In this document: positions 47,706-57,858 of the stretch, in pieces
Position numbering within the stretch: the stretch's first letter is position 1
Layout: every line of letters starts with the position of its first letter
From: Gimesia maris
GTDB taxonomy: Bacteria; Planctomycetota; Planctomycetia; Planctomycetales; Planctomycetaceae
NCBI RefSeq assembly: GCF_008298035.1
Contig: NZ_CP042910.1
Span: 1,570,001 to 1,634,000, forward strand
Length of the DNA stretch: 64,000 bases
Direction of reading: 5' to 3'
Notes under the pieces: model-generated
Databases searched by the model: none
What the model was told of the DNA's origin: nothing
Seen by the model: only the letters and a program-made list of their open reading frames with translations
Program-made: the position numbers and the translations under genes

Positions 47706-48959
47706 TCAATCAATGGCTTCTTCGAGAGAGGGGCAGAACTCCTGTTGTTGTGGAACAGCGATGTCTTTACTCAGGCTGTGATTGGCAGTCAATGTGTAAA
47801 CGGTGGCAGTCAGCGTCATCACAGACGCCGAAGTATAGAACATGGGAGTAAACCCCCAGCGGTCAATAATGCTTCCCAGAATCGGGGCAAAAATGATGGC
47901 ACCTGCATCAAAAAAGCCCAGCACGATCGTTGTTCCTGTTCCCCGGTAATGTCGGGGAAAGGATTCGGTTCCCAGTGAAACAACCGCCGGGAAGAGCAGG
48001 GCGTGTCCAAACCCACACAGGATGGAAGGACCGATTAACTGCCATTCTTCAGTAATGGAAGGCAGTATCGTGTGGCCGATGGCGTGTCCCATCAATCCCA
48101 GTGTGATCATTTTATTGCGTCCGACAGTTTCACCCCAGCGTCGTGTCACAATCCGAATCACGAATGCGGAGACAGCATAACCGGCGAAGAAGGTACCGAT
48201 TCCCCCCAGTTCTTTCTGGGAGACGAACCGCGTCAAAAAGACGCTGATGACGGTAAAGCTGAGTCCCATCATGATGGCGACGACGACAACCTGTCCGGGC
48301 CAGTAACGGAACAGCAGCTGATGGGCGGCTGGTGTGACCCTGGGTCTGCGGTGAGTATCATTGCTGGTGACATAAATGACGATTGCAAAATAACAGAGCC
48401 CCAGAAAAGCGGGGATACCGAACAAGGCATAAAACTGGGCATTCCCGGGTGCAAACGAGCGAAGCATCCAGTCGCTGGTCTGGGTCCCCAGAATCATGCC
48501 GACAAAGCCACTGCTGCCGAGACTGCCAATAACTTCCGTTCGACGGTGCTGAGGAACTTTCTGCTGGATATGGACCACAGAGCAGGTAAACATTCCGGCA
48601 ATCCCCGTGGCAAAACACATGCGTAACGCGAATATTTCCCATCCCAGCGATCGGCAGACGGTCATACCTCCAGCACCAACGACAAAGATCAAAGCAGAGA
48701 GTGCCCAGAGTCGGCGCACTCCATAACGGTCGATGCCCTGTCCCAGAAAGAAGCGGGCAATCAAGGCGACAAAGACACCACAGCCAACGATATCGCCGAC
48801 CAGTTCTTCGGTTCCTCCGAGATAGGTGATCAGATCTGCGAAACGGAATGTAATGGCGTTCGCGGTGACCAGCATGACATTTGCCAGATAGCAGAGCCAG
48901 AATAACCCGTTATAGATGGGTTCCTCTTCATCAGTAGGGATAATAGGAGTAATAGACAT
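47706..48959 (-). CDS. Major facilitator superfamily transporter
   Basis: 417 residues with 12 hydrophobic segments (LFWLCYLANVMLVTANAI first). Family marks include the loop 2-3 motif DRYGVRRLWALS (a GxxxDRxGRR-like form), FGMFTCSV-like helix 4-5 and the second-half SIIDRWGFTPMFY. It lies in the drug/carbohydrate-phosphate-like part of the MFS but no substrate motif is seen. No regulator is adjacent, so the substrate stays open. The 397 bp upstream of its start hold no gene. Confidence 0.8.
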   Translation of the reverse strand: MSITPIIPTDEEEPIYNGLFWLCYLANVMLVTANAITFRFADLITYLGGTEELVGDIVGCGVFVALIARFFLGQGIDRYGVRRLWALSALIFVVGAGGMTVCRSLGWEIFALRMCFATGIAGMFTCSVVHIQQKVPQHRRTEVIGSLGSSGFVGMILGTQTSDWMLRSFAPGNAQFYALFGIPAFLGLCYFAIVIYVTSNDTHRRPRVTPAAHQLLFRYWPGQVVVVAIMMGLSFTVISVFLTRFVSQKELGGIGTFFAGYAVSAFVIRIVTRRWGETVGRNKMITLGLMGHAIGHTILPSITEEWQLIGPSILCGFGHALLFPAVVSLGTESFPRHYRGTGTTIVLGFFDAGAIIFAPILGSIIDRWGFTPMFYTSASVMTLTATVYTLTANHSLSKDIAVPQQQEFCPSLEEAID

Positions 48960-49356
48960 TTGATTAATTTTGGTTAGGACATATTGACGTATTCAGGACC
49001 AGACAGCTCTGAAAACTGCCTGTATTTAACTGCATTTACGAAATCAGAAACCCTGCCCGACAGGAATGGATTTCAGGACTGTCTTAAATTCGTAATTGAG
49101 GCAGCAGGCGGGTACAACGACTGGACACAAACCGGCTGAAACTAGTTCGTTACCCAGGGAGGGAGAAGAGACTCTCGTTCAACAAACTGACACTTGTGAA
49201 GAAAGTGCCCTGAACCCTTTGAAATGATTTTAGCAGACTGGCGGGGATTCGTCTAAGGGGGAAAACCGGAAAGTTGACGGTCCAGGCAGTCCAGTTACGC
49301 AAAAACGGGATGATATTAAGTATTCATTAAGATCATAAATCCCTGAATTGAAGGAT
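48960..49356. other. Intergenic region upstream of the MFS gene
   Basis: 397 bp between the MFS start and the ABC permease end on the minus strand. It holds a 7-bp inverted pair TTACGAA (49036-49042)/TTCGTAA (49089-49095), a possible operator. I see no gene. Confidence 0.35.
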
Positions 49357-50211
49357 TTATCCCCCGAAGGCGCTATAACGGCGGATACCGCGCTGAAAGG
49401 CAATGCGATTTAGAGAAAACAGGACGATGATCCAGACGACTTCAATAGACAATTCGAAAATCAGTTCCTGATGGGTATATTTACCCAGAATGACAGTTCC
49501 CGGGAAATACGCCAGGTACTTGAACGGCAGCATCTGCATCCAGCTGCTCAGGGGTTCCGGAAACAGGTCGAGGGGAATCATATGTCCGGAGAGAAAATAA
49601 TTCAGCATCATATAGATAAAGATCAGCGAACTGACTTCCAGGAACCAGAATGCGATCAAGCCGATCAGTGATTCGATTAAAAATCCGACAAGAAATGCCA
49701 TCAACAGCGACAAGACCCAGACGGTAACCGTAAATGCATCCGGCCAGCCGACGAAGTAGTCGCGACAGAGGTAGAAGAGTAGAATGAACGGACCGATTGC
49801 GACCATGTAATAAACCAGCTTATGAGCCATCCGGGCCCAGAACAGATAGCCCAGCATGTCGATGGGCTGAATCAGGTATTTTTTGATCGTTCCATCCCGC
49901 ACATCATTGGCGATGCCATTGGCCAGGCCGGGCATGCTGGAAAATGCGCGACCAACCATTACCAGCAGGTAATAGGCGACCATCTCTTTGTAATTATAAC
50001 CTTTGATCGAAGCGACTGGATTCGTCGAATGGATCCCGTAAATGGCACCCCAGAGGAATATCTGTGTGACGATGGGAAGGAACCGTACGAATGTGGCAAA
50101 GACAAAGTCTCCCCGATAAACGAGGCGTTCCTCGATCGAGGTCTTTAGGATAATCCAGTGAGTTCGCAGGCTGGCAATCATGAGGCTGTTATCAACAGGA
50201 ACGAAATCCAA
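49357..50211 (-). CDS. ABC-2-type exporter permease
   Basis: 284 residues with six hydrophobic segments; the amphipathic N-terminal segment ([21 protein letters not shown]) leads into helix 1, matching permeases of the COG4587/COG3694 type. It should form the membrane pore of an exporter with the ATP-binding protein encoded 17 bp upstream. Such systems usually carry two different permease genes; only one is visible here, so it may act as a homodimer. Substrate unknown. Confidence 0.8.
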   Translation of the reverse strand: MDFVPVDNSLMIASLRTHWIILKTSIEERLVYRGDFVFATFVRFLPIVTQIFLWGAIYGIHSTNPVASIKGYNYKEMVAYYLLVMVGRAFSSMPGLANGIANDVRDGTIKKYLIQPIDMLGYLFWARMAHKLVYYMVAIGPFILLFYLCRDYFVGWPDAFTVTVWVLSLLMAFLVGFLIESLIGLIAFWFLEVSSLIFIYMMLNYFLSGHMIPLDLFPEPLSSWMQMLPFKYLAYFPGTVILGKYTHQELIFELSIEVVWIIVLFSLNRIAFQRGIRRYSAFGG

Positions 50212-50228
50212 ATCGGAAGCGGGTGGTT

Positions 50229-51260
50229 TTAATCGGAGGCAGACTGCAGGAGACTCTGTTCGTCCTGCAGACGCCGGGCATCGTTTTTCTGCTCGGTAAA
50301 TACTTCTGCGATGACTTCTTCGAGGGGTCTTTCCTGTACGCCTACATCCAGAATGCGATACTTGGAAAGCAGGTTCGACAGGATTTCCGGTATTTTGTTG
50401 CGGGGAACTTTCAACTTCACACGTGGTGCCTCATTTTCAATGACTTCTCCCCATTGTGAAAAGTCACGGGGCATGTCATCGCCATCAAATTGCACGTCCA
50501 TGATCTTATAGTTGCTGAATCGGTCCAGGATATCACTGAGGGGGCCATCATGTTTAATCTGCCCCTGATTGATGATGACGGCACGTTTGCAGAGGGCCTC
50601 CACATCTTTCATGTAGTGACTGGTCAGGACAACCGTGGTTTTCTGTTCGATCTGGTAATATTTCAGGAACTCCTGCACACGGCGCTGCGAAACCACATCC
50701 AGGCCGATCGTGGGTTCATCCAGGAGCAGTACGTCCGGTTTATGCAGCAATGCCGCAATCAGTTCCATTCGCATCCGTTCTCCCAGAGAGAGCTCCCGTA
50801 CAGGCTGCCCGATTAGATGACGGACTTCGAGCAGGCTGGTCAGTTCGTCAATACGGCGTTCATACTGTTGCGGATCGATGCGGTAAATCTCTTTATGCAG
50901 CCGGAACGATTCCTGGGCCGGCAGGTCCCACCAGAGCTGGTTTTTCTGTCCCATGACCAGGGAAAAACGACGTCGATATTCATTTTCCCGCTTCCAGGGG
51001 ATATGTCCCAGTACCGTGGCTTCTCCAGCAGAAGGGAAAATGAGGCCAGAAAGCAGCTTGAGGGTGGTCGTTTTTCCTGCACCATTTGGACCGAGAAAGG
51101 CCACAATTTCGCCTTGTTCGATTGAAAAGCTTACATCGGAAACAGCGTGAACCGTTTTGTAGTCGCGCCGCCACAGTCCCTTGATTGAGGCGAAGACTCC
51201 CTCATTTTTCTGGTAGACTTTGTAGGTTTTTTCCAGGTTTTTAACAACAATGGCATTCAT
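50229..51260 (-). CDS. ABC transporter ATP-binding protein (COG4586-like)
   Basis: 343 residues. Walker A is [12 protein letters not shown], the Q-loop segment is [13 protein letters not shown], the signature is [10 protein letters not shown] and Walker B is [12 protein letters not shown]. The NatA-like N-terminal [20 protein letters not shown] and long C-terminal domain of about 110 residues mark the COG4586 group. It powers the adjacent permease. The C-terminal part may carry a regulatory domain. Confidence 0.9.
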   Translation of the reverse strand: MNAIVVKNLEKTYKVYQKNEGVFASIKGLWRRDYKTVHAVSDVSFSIEQGEIVAFLGPNGAGKTTTLKLLSGLIFPSAGEATVLGHIPWKRENEYRRRFSLVMGQKNQLWWDLPAQESFRLHKEIYRIDPQQYERRIDELTSLLEVRHLIGQPVRELSLGERMRMELIAALLHKPDVLLLDEPTIGLDVVSQRRVQEFLKYYQIEQKTTVVLTSHYMKDVEALCKRAVIINQGQIKHDGPLSDILDRFSNYKIMDVQFDGDDMPRDFSQWGEVIENEAPRVKLKVPRNKIPEILSNLLSKYRILDVGVQERPLEEVIAEVFTEQKNDARRLQDEQSLLQSASD

Positions 51261-51372
51261 GTCCTCATCTTACGGTACCCGTGGTTGCTGGTCGAGCGAC
51301 AAACCGGGGGATTCAGAAAAAACGCTGGCGCAAGTGAAACTTAATGTGTCTGCCAGGTTTTCTGAAAAATGA

Positions 51373-52437
51373 TCAGGAGGTGGCAGCCAGCTCTTTGCGA
51401 ATCTGACAGGCGATCAGGGGATCACACATGGCAGCCGTCGCCAGATGTGTGGCGTTGGCGCCGGCTGCCAGGAACGTCCGCACATCACTGGCAGAACCAA
51501 TACCGCCACAGGAAATCAGATCGGGGCGGGGTTGGTCGGCGGGGAGTTCAGCGATCAACTCTGTAAACAAACGCAGTTGATTCAGCGAAGCTTGTCTGGT
51601 TGCTGCACCACAAATTCCACGTTGTTCTCCCGAGAAGAGTGGCGTTCCCTGATCATCGACGACCGTTGTTGCCACACTGTTGGTCATGACAATTCCTGCA
51701 GCAAAAGGAAGTACGGCCTGGAGAAACGCATGGGCCTCCGCTTTTTGCGACAGGTGGCCGATTTTAATCAGGTAGGGAACCGTTCCTGATACCGCTTTGA
51801 CACGACTGGCAACAAGTGCCGCTGCCTCGGGCTGCTGGTAAAGCTGGCCATCACGGGTGCAGACATTCGGGCAGGAGAAATTGGTTTCCACGCAGTCGGC
51901 ACCACTTTCGATGGCCCATTTTGCACAGCGCGCATAATCGTCGGCCAGATCTTCCAGTGACCAGTCGGGTTGCAGGCTGCCAACGACAGAGACGGAGAGC
52001 CGTTTTTCTGCCGACAACTGTTTGCGGGTCTGTTCCACATCGCGACGCCACACATCAGGTTCAGCAGAAGGCATCCCAAAGGAGACCGCCCAGCTGCCCT
52101 GCATTTCTGCTGAGAGTTTCACCGCGGTTTCAGTACCTTCGAGTGAGGAAGTCTGCACCGGTTGCAGATTGGGCAAGGGATAGCAGGCGCGGGAGGAGGA
52201 ACGTACCGTTTTATAGGTCAGTACATCAAAGCCAAGACTGGCATAATACAGCACCCATTTCCCATTTAATAAGGGACCAGCGGGAATCCCCAGTGGAGAG
52301 GGAACAGGCAGACCGCAGAATGACCAGCAACCGGGAAAAGAGGGTACTTCCCGATCAACGGGCTCGGGGGCGTGCTTGTAATTCCACTCGTAAGTCTGCT
52401 CTGGAAGATAGCGGGGCAGGTGCTGTGTGTTCGGCAT
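51373..52437 (-). CDS. Dihydroorotate dehydrogenase-like flavoprotein
   Basis: 354 residues from the ATG at 52437, which has AGG 7 nt upstream. A FMN-binding TIM barrel: GIPAGPLLNGKWVLYYASLGFD at the start, the NFSCPNVCT motif, a LIKIGHL strand, TNSVATT and the phosphate-binding GGIGSASDVRTFLAAGANA. The NxSCPN motif is that of dihydroorotate dehydrogenases (and dihydropyrimidine dehydrogenases). The electron acceptor is not readable. No pyr genes adjoin. A longer frame from 52542 is rejected because it lacks barrel sequence. Confidence 0.75.
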   Translation of the reverse strand: MPNTQHLPRYLPEQTYEWNYKHAPEPVDREVPSFPGCWSFCGLPVPSPLGIPAGPLLNGKWVLYYASLGFDVLTYKTVRSSSRACYPLPNLQPVQTSSLEGTETAVKLSAEMQGSWAVSFGMPSAEPDVWRRDVEQTRKQLSAEKRLSVSVVGSLQPDWSLEDLADDYARCAKWAIESGADCVETNFSCPNVCTRDGQLYQQPEAAALVASRVKAVSGTVPYLIKIGHLSQKAEAHAFLQAVLPFAAGIVMTNSVATTVVDDQGTPLFSGEQRGICGAATRQASLNQLRLFTELIAELPADQPRPDLISCGGIGSASDVRTFLAAGANATHLATAAMCDPLIACQIRKELAATS

Positions 52438-52580
52438 GGTGGAACCTGAAAATGAGCCAGAGACGCAGAAAACCAAATTGATTATAGCGGATCCAGTGAC
52501 TCGGATTCCATGCAGAAGTGGACCAGTCAATGGAATGTTCAATTTGAACTACTGCTGAGAGTCGGCTGAAACACCTGAAT

Positions 52581-52616
52581 AAAAAAACTCCGGCCTCTGA
52601 AATGAGAGACCGGAGT
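52581..52616 (-). terminator. Intrinsic terminator of prc
   Basis: On the minus strand, ACTCCGGTCTCT-CATTTC-AGAGGCCGGAGT (52616-52587) makes a 12-bp stem with one G-U pair and is followed by TTTTTTT (52587-52581), 33 bp after the prc stop. Confidence 0.85.
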
Positions 52617-52648
52617 CAAGGGGGAGTCAGTAAATTCCTGAAGCAGGA

Positions 52649-54712
52649 TTAACGCTGAACGGTATTCATGTTCTTGAGTACGTTCATGTAATCGACAGTG
52701 ATATTCAGGATTTCATCGTTGTAGTAATCCTTTTTGAAGATCTCCTTGTCGGCTGCTTCTTTCTTTGCTTTTTCTTCTTCTTTTTTCTTGTCTTCCTTCT
52801 CTTTTTCTTTGTCGCTGGACAATTCTTTGCGTCGAGTAACTTCATTCAGAGAGATGGTTTTCTGGTTTTTCTTCTGCAGGTATTTGTCGATCTCTTCCTG
52901 CGTTTCTTTGAATTCCTTGTCAGCAACAATCCGCTTTGAACTGGACTGTTTCAGCTGATCCAGAATCTGTGGATTTACCATACCGACAGGAGCAAACTGA
53001 GCGACCTCGGTCTGATCGAATTCCATGGCATCATCCAGGAAGGATTCGCCCAGATCCATATTGTCGATCAATGAAGGCAGTACAATGTCAGAGCGAACGC
53101 CCCGGTTTTGAGTACTGTCGCCGTTGACGCGATAGAACTGGTTGATTGTCAGTTTCAGTGCTCCCAGGTCCTGTCCACGCAGGAATGAGAACATCTGGTT
53201 GCTGACGGGCATCACATTCTGTACGGTCCCTTTACCGTGCGTGGTTGTGTCGCCGATAATCAGTCCGCGTTTGTAGTCTTTGATCACGCCTGCGAAAATT
53301 TCAGAAGCGGATGCGGAAAGCCGGTTACAAACAACGACCAGAGGTCCTGTGTAGACCGCACCTGGTTCGACATCACTGTGAATTTTTCGTTCGCCGTCCA
53401 TCTGTTTAACTTGAACAACCGGGCCTTCATCCACAAACAGGCCTGAAACTTCGATGGCTTCGCTGAGTGCACCACCACCGTTGAATCGCAGATCGACGAC
53501 GACACCATCGACGCCACCCTGGTCACGGAAGTCATACAGGACTTTACGAACATCGCGAGCGGTACTTTTGAAGTTTTCATCACCCCGCTGTGCACCACGG
53601 AAATCGCGATAGAAAGAGGGAATGCTGATGACGCCGATGCGGCCGGTTTTACCCGGAAGTCTTTCGCCGGTTTCAATGATTTTGCCTTTGACTTCCGATG
53701 TGCTCAACTCGATTTTTTTGCGGGTCAGCTCATAGGTTTCAACGGCGTTATTCTTTTCTTTTTTGACTCGCAGTTGCACGATGGTACCGCGTTTTCCACG
53801 GATATACCGGACCACCTTGCTGAGTTTCATTTCGACAACATCAACAAAATCGCCATCTTCCTGAGCCACGGCGACGATTTTGTCACCTGGTTTCAAGCGT
53901 CCGTCGGCATCAGCGGCACCGCCGGGTACGATTTCGGCAACCACTGTGAAACCGTCTTCAGATCGCAGGGCAGCACCGATACCGTCCAGGCTGAGCTCCA
54001 TGCTGATCCGAAAGTCTTCCAGTGTCTGGGGAGACATGTAGCTGGAGTGAGGATCAAAACAGTGAGTCAGAGAGCTCAGATACATTTCCAGCTTTTCCGA
54101 CTTTTCCGTCTGAGCCATGGTTCGCAGGTTGTTACGATAACGTTTGTGTAACTGCTCGCGTGCTTCTTCGAGCTTGGTATCTTCCAGAACCAGGTTCAGC
54201 AGATCGTATTTGACACGCTTTCTCCAGCGTTCATTCATCTCTGTCTGATCTTTGGCAAAGTCCTGTTCCTTGGCGTCAACGATGATCGATTCATCAACGG
54301 TGAAGTCGTGATCTACGTCGACCAGTTGCTGAGCATATTCCATCCGTTCCTGAAGACGCTTCAGGTACAGATCAAATGATTCATAAGCGAAGTTGACATC
54401 ACCAACTGCCAGTTTGTCGTCCAGCTGGGTTTTGTCTTTTTCGAATGCCTCAATATCTGATTTGTAAAAATACAGCTTTTGTGGATCGAGTTGTTTGATG
54501 AAACGCTTCATCAGTTTCTGAGAGATTTCATCATTGATCGGTTTGCCGCTGATATGGAAGCGGCTGACCATCGCACAGACCCGTTTGGCTGTGGTTGAAT
54601 CACTGGCTGAATCAGAGACAGTAGCCTGCTGCGCGAAAATCGCGGTTCCCAGAAGGAGAACCATACAAAGACTGAGAGCAGAGGCTGCTTTTGAGGGAGG
54701 ATTTAACTTCAT
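52649..54712 (-). CDS. prc: Tail-specific/C-terminal processing protease (Prc/Tsp, S41 family)
   Basis: 687 residues with a signal peptide (LCMVLLLGTAIFAQQA). An all-helical N-terminal domain is followed by a PDZ domain (about residues 235-320, IGAALRSEDGFTVVAEIVPGGAADADGRLKPGD), then the S41 core with LRFNGGGALSEAIE and the catalytic Ser468 in NRLSASASEIFAG with Lys494 in THGKGT. The C-terminal 130 residues are Lys/Glu-rich. It degrades periplasmic proteins that carry a hydrophobic C-terminus. The promoter, leader hairpin and terminator are listed separately. Confidence 0.93.
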   Translation of the reverse strand: MKLNPPSKAASALSLCMVLLLGTAIFAQQATVSDSASDSTTAKRVCAMVSRFHISGKPINDEISQKLMKRFIKQLDPQKLYFYKSDIEAFEKDKTQLDDKLAVGDVNFAYESFDLYLKRLQERMEYAQQLVDVDHDFTVDESIIVDAKEQDFAKDQTEMNERWRKRVKYDLLNLVLEDTKLEEAREQLHKRYRNNLRTMAQTEKSEKLEMYLSSLTHCFDPHSSYMSPQTLEDFRISMELSLDGIGAALRSEDGFTVVAEIVPGGAADADGRLKPGDKIVAVAQEDGDFVDVVEMKLSKVVRYIRGKRGTIVQLRVKKEKNNAVETYELTRKKIELSTSEVKGKIIETGERLPGKTGRIGVISIPSFYRDFRGAQRGDENFKSTARDVRKVLYDFRDQGGVDGVVVDLRFNGGGALSEAIEVSGLFVDEGPVVQVKQMDGERKIHSDVEPGAVYTGPLVVVCNRLSASASEIFAGVIKDYKRGLIIGDTTTHGKGTVQNVMPVSNQMFSFLRGQDLGALKLTINQFYRVNGDSTQNRGVRSDIVLPSLIDNMDLGESFLDDAMEFDQTEVAQFAPVGMVNPQILDQLKQSSSKRIVADKEFKETQEEIDKYLQKKNQKTISLNEVTRRKELSSDKEKEKEDKKKEEEKAKKEAADKEIFKKDYYNDEILNITVDYMNVLKNMNTVQR

Positions 54713-55140
54713 AAGTTTCGTCCGTTGCTTGGATTTGAAGTGATATAGAAAAAACCGTTAGTGAGATCTGAAGCGATCCAGAGTCTCACTAATGTCAGCC
54801 GCTTGATATTATAGGATCAGAGAAAACAGAACAAGATGACATTTCCAGGACCTGCTTTTCTCAACTGTCTCTCAGTGATCGCTTTATGCTGAAAACGAGA
54901 TGAAAAGACTATTCCGAACTTTCCAGAGTCCACTAGAAATTATTACGTCTGTTGACTGTCAGACGTTGGTATTTATTCAAAGGAATTCCGAATGAGGGGT
55001 TTCCTTTGGTAAATCATCGACCTGGAATCCGGGGATCTGAGATTGAATCGGGTTCGGGTTGTTTTTTGCTGATTTTCTGTAAGTTTTATATCTACAGTGG
55101 TTTAGGTGCTGATGGGGCAGGTCGTTTCGCACGAAATTAT
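54713..55140. other. Region between tetR-like gene and prc, with leader elements
   Basis: 428 bp. The part next to prc contains the promoter and hairpin listed below. The rest, 54820-55140, is unremarkable; no RNA gene or terminator for the TetR-family gene is seen. Confidence 0.4.
54749..54813 (-). promoter_or_regulatory. prc promoter with a terminator-like hairpin in the 5' leader
   Basis: On the minus strand a perfect -10 TATAAT lies at 54813-54808 with TTGTTC about 15 bp upstream. Just downstream, TTAGTGAGA and TCTCACTAA (54792-54784 and 54766-54758) form a 9-bp perfect stem with a 17-nt loop, then CGG and T6 (54754-54749), then about 36 nt to the prc ATG. The hairpin plus T-run looks like an intrinsic terminator in the leader: attenuation, or 5' mRNA protection. 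Confidence 0.5.
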
Positions 55141-55752
55141 CTAAGAAGGCTGCATCAGTCTGGTGAGAGCCAGCAGGCAGTTGTTCCATAGTACCTGAAA
55201 TTCGTCGGAGTCGACTTTGTGGCCGGAAATCAGTTGGGCCAGTTGTGGCAATGTCGCGGGGAAAAAGACCAGAGCCGTAAAAATGAGCATCAGACAGACA
55301 GGGTCAAACTCGTCAGAGATGTCACCTTCCGCCTGCGATTGTTTCAGCCGATCAATGTGGTTCTGATAGTACTCTCTGCGCCAGGCATTATCGATCAGCG
55401 GTTCCCCCTGATTTTGCTGCGCTTCGTTGAGCAGAACCCGCACATAATTCTGGTCGCGCATGTTTTCTTTTACATAGAATTGCAGGACCTCGGAAATCTC
55501 TTTGGGGATTTTTTCGACGCTGTCGTTTCGCTCTTCGAGTTTGCGTTGCAGGGCTGCTTCGAACAGTCCCTGTTTGTCGTTAAAATAGCGGTATATCAGC
55601 GATTTATTAAATTTCGCCTGCCTGGCGATCGCTTCGATCCGAGCGCCATCCACGCCACGTTCTGCAAATTCAGCGATGGCCGCCTTGAGGATCGCGTCGT
55701 GTGAACGGATCACTTTCTTAGGCGGAATCTCCTCGGCTTCAGTCGAATTCAT
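55141..55752 (-). CDS. TetR-family transcriptional regulator
   Basis: 203 residues. The N-terminal helix-turn-helix (about residues 17-62) reads RSHDAILKAAIAEFAERG, then VDGARIEAIARQAKFNKSLIYRYFNDKQGLFEAAL, a classic TetR/AcrR N-domain. The C-terminal ligand domain is not assigned to a subfamily. It is divergent from an aldehyde dehydrogenase gene and the palindrome between them is a candidate operator, suggesting it controls that enzyme and the downstream cytochrome. Confidence 0.9.
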   Translation of the reverse strand: MNSTEAEEIPPKKVIRSHDAILKAAIAEFAERGVDGARIEAIARQAKFNKSLIYRYFNDKQGLFEAALQRKLEERNDSVEKIPKEISEVLQFYVKENMRDQNYVRVLLNEAQQNQGEPLIDNAWRREYYQNHIDRLKQSQAEGDISDEFDPVCLMLIFTALVFFPATLPQLAQLISGHKVDSDEFQVLWNNCLLALTRLMQPS

Positions 55753-56121
55753 AGTGGCTCCAAGTGTATAGGGAATCTGGAGTATAGCTGCAGCAGATTG
55801 TGAAGGGAAGAAGCCTCAGTGTCACAACAGAATTTCCAGCCGTGAAGCAGGACGACAAATTTTTCAGATTTTTGTTGAACTCAAGATTGGGGGGGATTAG
55901 GATTCAGTTGGTTGTAACGGTATCGTTACCAGATGTCCGTGCCTTTTGATGAAAAAGTGCCTTCCATTTCGATTCAGTATAATTCGCGGAGTGGTATTCC
56001 ACCGGTTAGGCAATAAACAGTTTATACTGTAGCGTCTCAAAGGTCATTTGGTCCGAGTACAGTTAGATCCAGAGACACTCTGGTTAATTGTGACGCGTCC
56101 TGGAGTCCTAATCCGGTTCGA
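55753..56121. other. Divergent region, TetR-family gene and aldehyde dehydrogenase
   Basis: 369 bp holding the palindrome below, a G-run and AT-rich sequence. The dehydrogenase frame is open up to 56017 with no ATG, so the start is uncertain in this stretch. Confidence 0.4.
55914..55929. promoter_or_regulatory. Palindrome, candidate TetR-type operator
   Basis: GTAACG-GTAT-CGTTAC (55914-55929), a 16-bp palindrome with a 4-bp centre. Its size and location between a TetR-family gene and a divergent gene are typical of TetR operators. The assignment to this regulator is inference. Confidence 0.45.
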
Positions 56122-57819
56122 GTGGGGGACACGATCCTGCATCAGCAATACGCGACAAATAGCGACCAGTCTAAGCTGGATCAGGCTTTGGATGAACTGG
56201 CAGCAACCAGCCGGTCAGAGGCTGGTCTGTCTGTTGCACGCCGAATCGAATTGACAGGGCAGTGTCTCTGTTGTCTGTCCCAGGTTGCTCGAGAATGGGT
56301 CGATCTGGCTTGTGAAGCGAAACGGATACCAAGGGAGAGTACAACCTGCGCAGAAGAAGTGCTGGCAGGGCCGGTATCGGTGGCCCGGTTCCTGCAGGTA
56401 CTGCTACTCAGCTTGAAATCGATTCAATCTGAGGGACAGCCACGTTTACCGGCATCACCGAAGGCAAAATCAGGGGAACAGATTCGCGTACCGGTGTTTC
56501 CGACCTCGGGAATATACGATTCTCTGGTGTTTTACGGACTGTCCGCAGAAGCCTGGTTGCCTGAGGACATTGGTGCGGAGACCCTGTTTGACCTGACCCA
56601 TCTGGAACAGACTGAGAATTCTGCTTTGCCACTGACACTGGTGCTGGGAGCAGGTAACGTTTCCGCAATCCCCGCGACTGATGTATTAACTAAAATCCTG
56701 CAGGATGGCGAGCGGGTGCTGTTGAAGATGAATCCAGTGAATGACTATCTCAAGACTGTATTCGAACGGTCATTTACCCCGCTGATCGATGCCGGGCTGC
56801 TCAGGATTGTCAGCGGAGATGCAGCGGCAGGCGCATACCTGGTCGCGCATCCTGCCATAGACCGGATTCATATTACCGGCTCAACACGGACACATGATGC
56901 GATTGTGTGGGGCAGCGATCCGGAGGAATGCCGTGCGAGAAAAGAAAGCAACCAGCCTCAGTTGGAGATCCCGGTGACCAGTGAACTGGGCAACGTTTCT
57001 CCCTGGATTATTGTTCCCGGTCGCTATTCTGAAAAACAGTTACAGTTTCAGGCGGAAAACATTGCCGCTTCCATCGTGAATAATGCGTCTTTTAACTGTC
57101 TGGCGACCAAGGTGATTGTGACTTATGCCGACTGGCCGGACCGGGATCGATTTCTGACGATGATTGAGCAGAAGCTACAACACATTCCTCGACGCTACGC
57201 TTATTATCCGGGCGCACCCGAACGCTGGCAACGTTTTGCCGGCGCTGAACCCGATGACAGACAGTATTTACCCTGGAAGCTGATTCGCGATGCCGATCCG
57301 GTTCAGTCGTCTCATTTGTTTCAGGAAGAATCGTTTGTCTGTGTCTGTGCCGAGACAGCACTCGAAGCAGAGTCAGACTCAGATTTTCTGGAGCGAGCAG
57401 TAGAATTTGTGAATCGAGATGTTTGGGGGACCCTGTGTGCCACGATTACGGTTCCAGATGCGTTTCGCCAAACAGACCACGCGACTTTGGATCGATGTAT
57501 TGGTAAGCTGAAATATGGAGCAGTGGGAATTAATCACTGGCCCGCTTTGAATTACGCATTCATGTCGACTCCCTGGGGTGGGGCTTCCGGGGCGACGCTA
57601 CAGGATGTCGTCAGCGGAATTGGGAACGTACATAACACTTACTTTCTGGCGGGAGTGGAAAAAACGGTACTCTATGGGCCGTTAACCCTGTTTCCGCAGC
57701 CGGTCTGGTTTCCTTCTCATCCCAATCCGGAAGCGGTGGGCTGGCGTCTATTTGATTTATATACGAAACCATCGCTGGGCAATCTGCTGCGAACCGGATT
57801 GACGGTTGCGTTAAAATAA
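56122..57819 (+). CDS. Aldehyde dehydrogenase-family protein
   Basis: 565 residues from a GTG at 56122; the frame runs open upstream to 56017 without another good start, so the N-terminus is uncertain. The ALDH fold is clear: the catalytic Glu288 in SELGNVSP and Cys326 in NASFNCLATK, the nucleotide-side HITGSTRTHD, and the PWGGASG near the C-terminal end. It would oxidise an aldehyde (or reduce an acyl group) with NAD(P). The N-terminal 150 residues are diverged from the classic ALDH. It lies 39 bp upstream of the beta-helix/cytochrome gene, which suggests the pair works together in an oxidation pathway. Confidence 0.8.
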   Translation: MGDTILHQQYATNSDQSKLDQALDELAATSRSEAGLSVARRIELTGQCLCCLSQVAREWVDLACEAKRIPRESTTCAEEVLAGPVSVARFLQVLLLSLKSIQSEGQPRLPASPKAKSGEQIRVPVFPTSGIYDSLVFYGLSAEAWLPEDIGAETLFDLTHLEQTENSALPLTLVLGAGNVSAIPATDVLTKILQDGERVLLKMNPVNDYLKTVFERSFTPLIDAGLLRIVSGDAAAGAYLVAHPAIDRIHITGSTRTHDAIVWGSDPEECRARKESNQPQLEIPVTSELGNVSPWIIVPGRYSEKQLQFQAENIAASIVNNASFNCLATKVIVTYADWPDRDRFLTMIEQKLQHIPRRYAYYPGAPERWQRFAGAEPDDRQYLPWKLIRDADPVQSSHLFQEESFVCVCAETALEAESDSDFLERAVEFVNRDVWGTLCATITVPDAFRQTDHATLDRCIGKLKYGAVGINHWPALNYAFMSTPWGGASGATLQDVVSGIGNVHNTYFLAGVEKTVLYGPLTLFPQPVWFPSHPNPEAVGWRLFDLYTKPSLGNLLRTGLTVALK

Positions 57820-57858
57820 CGAATTCATTTCAACTCATTTCTTGACAGGTTCTTTGAT

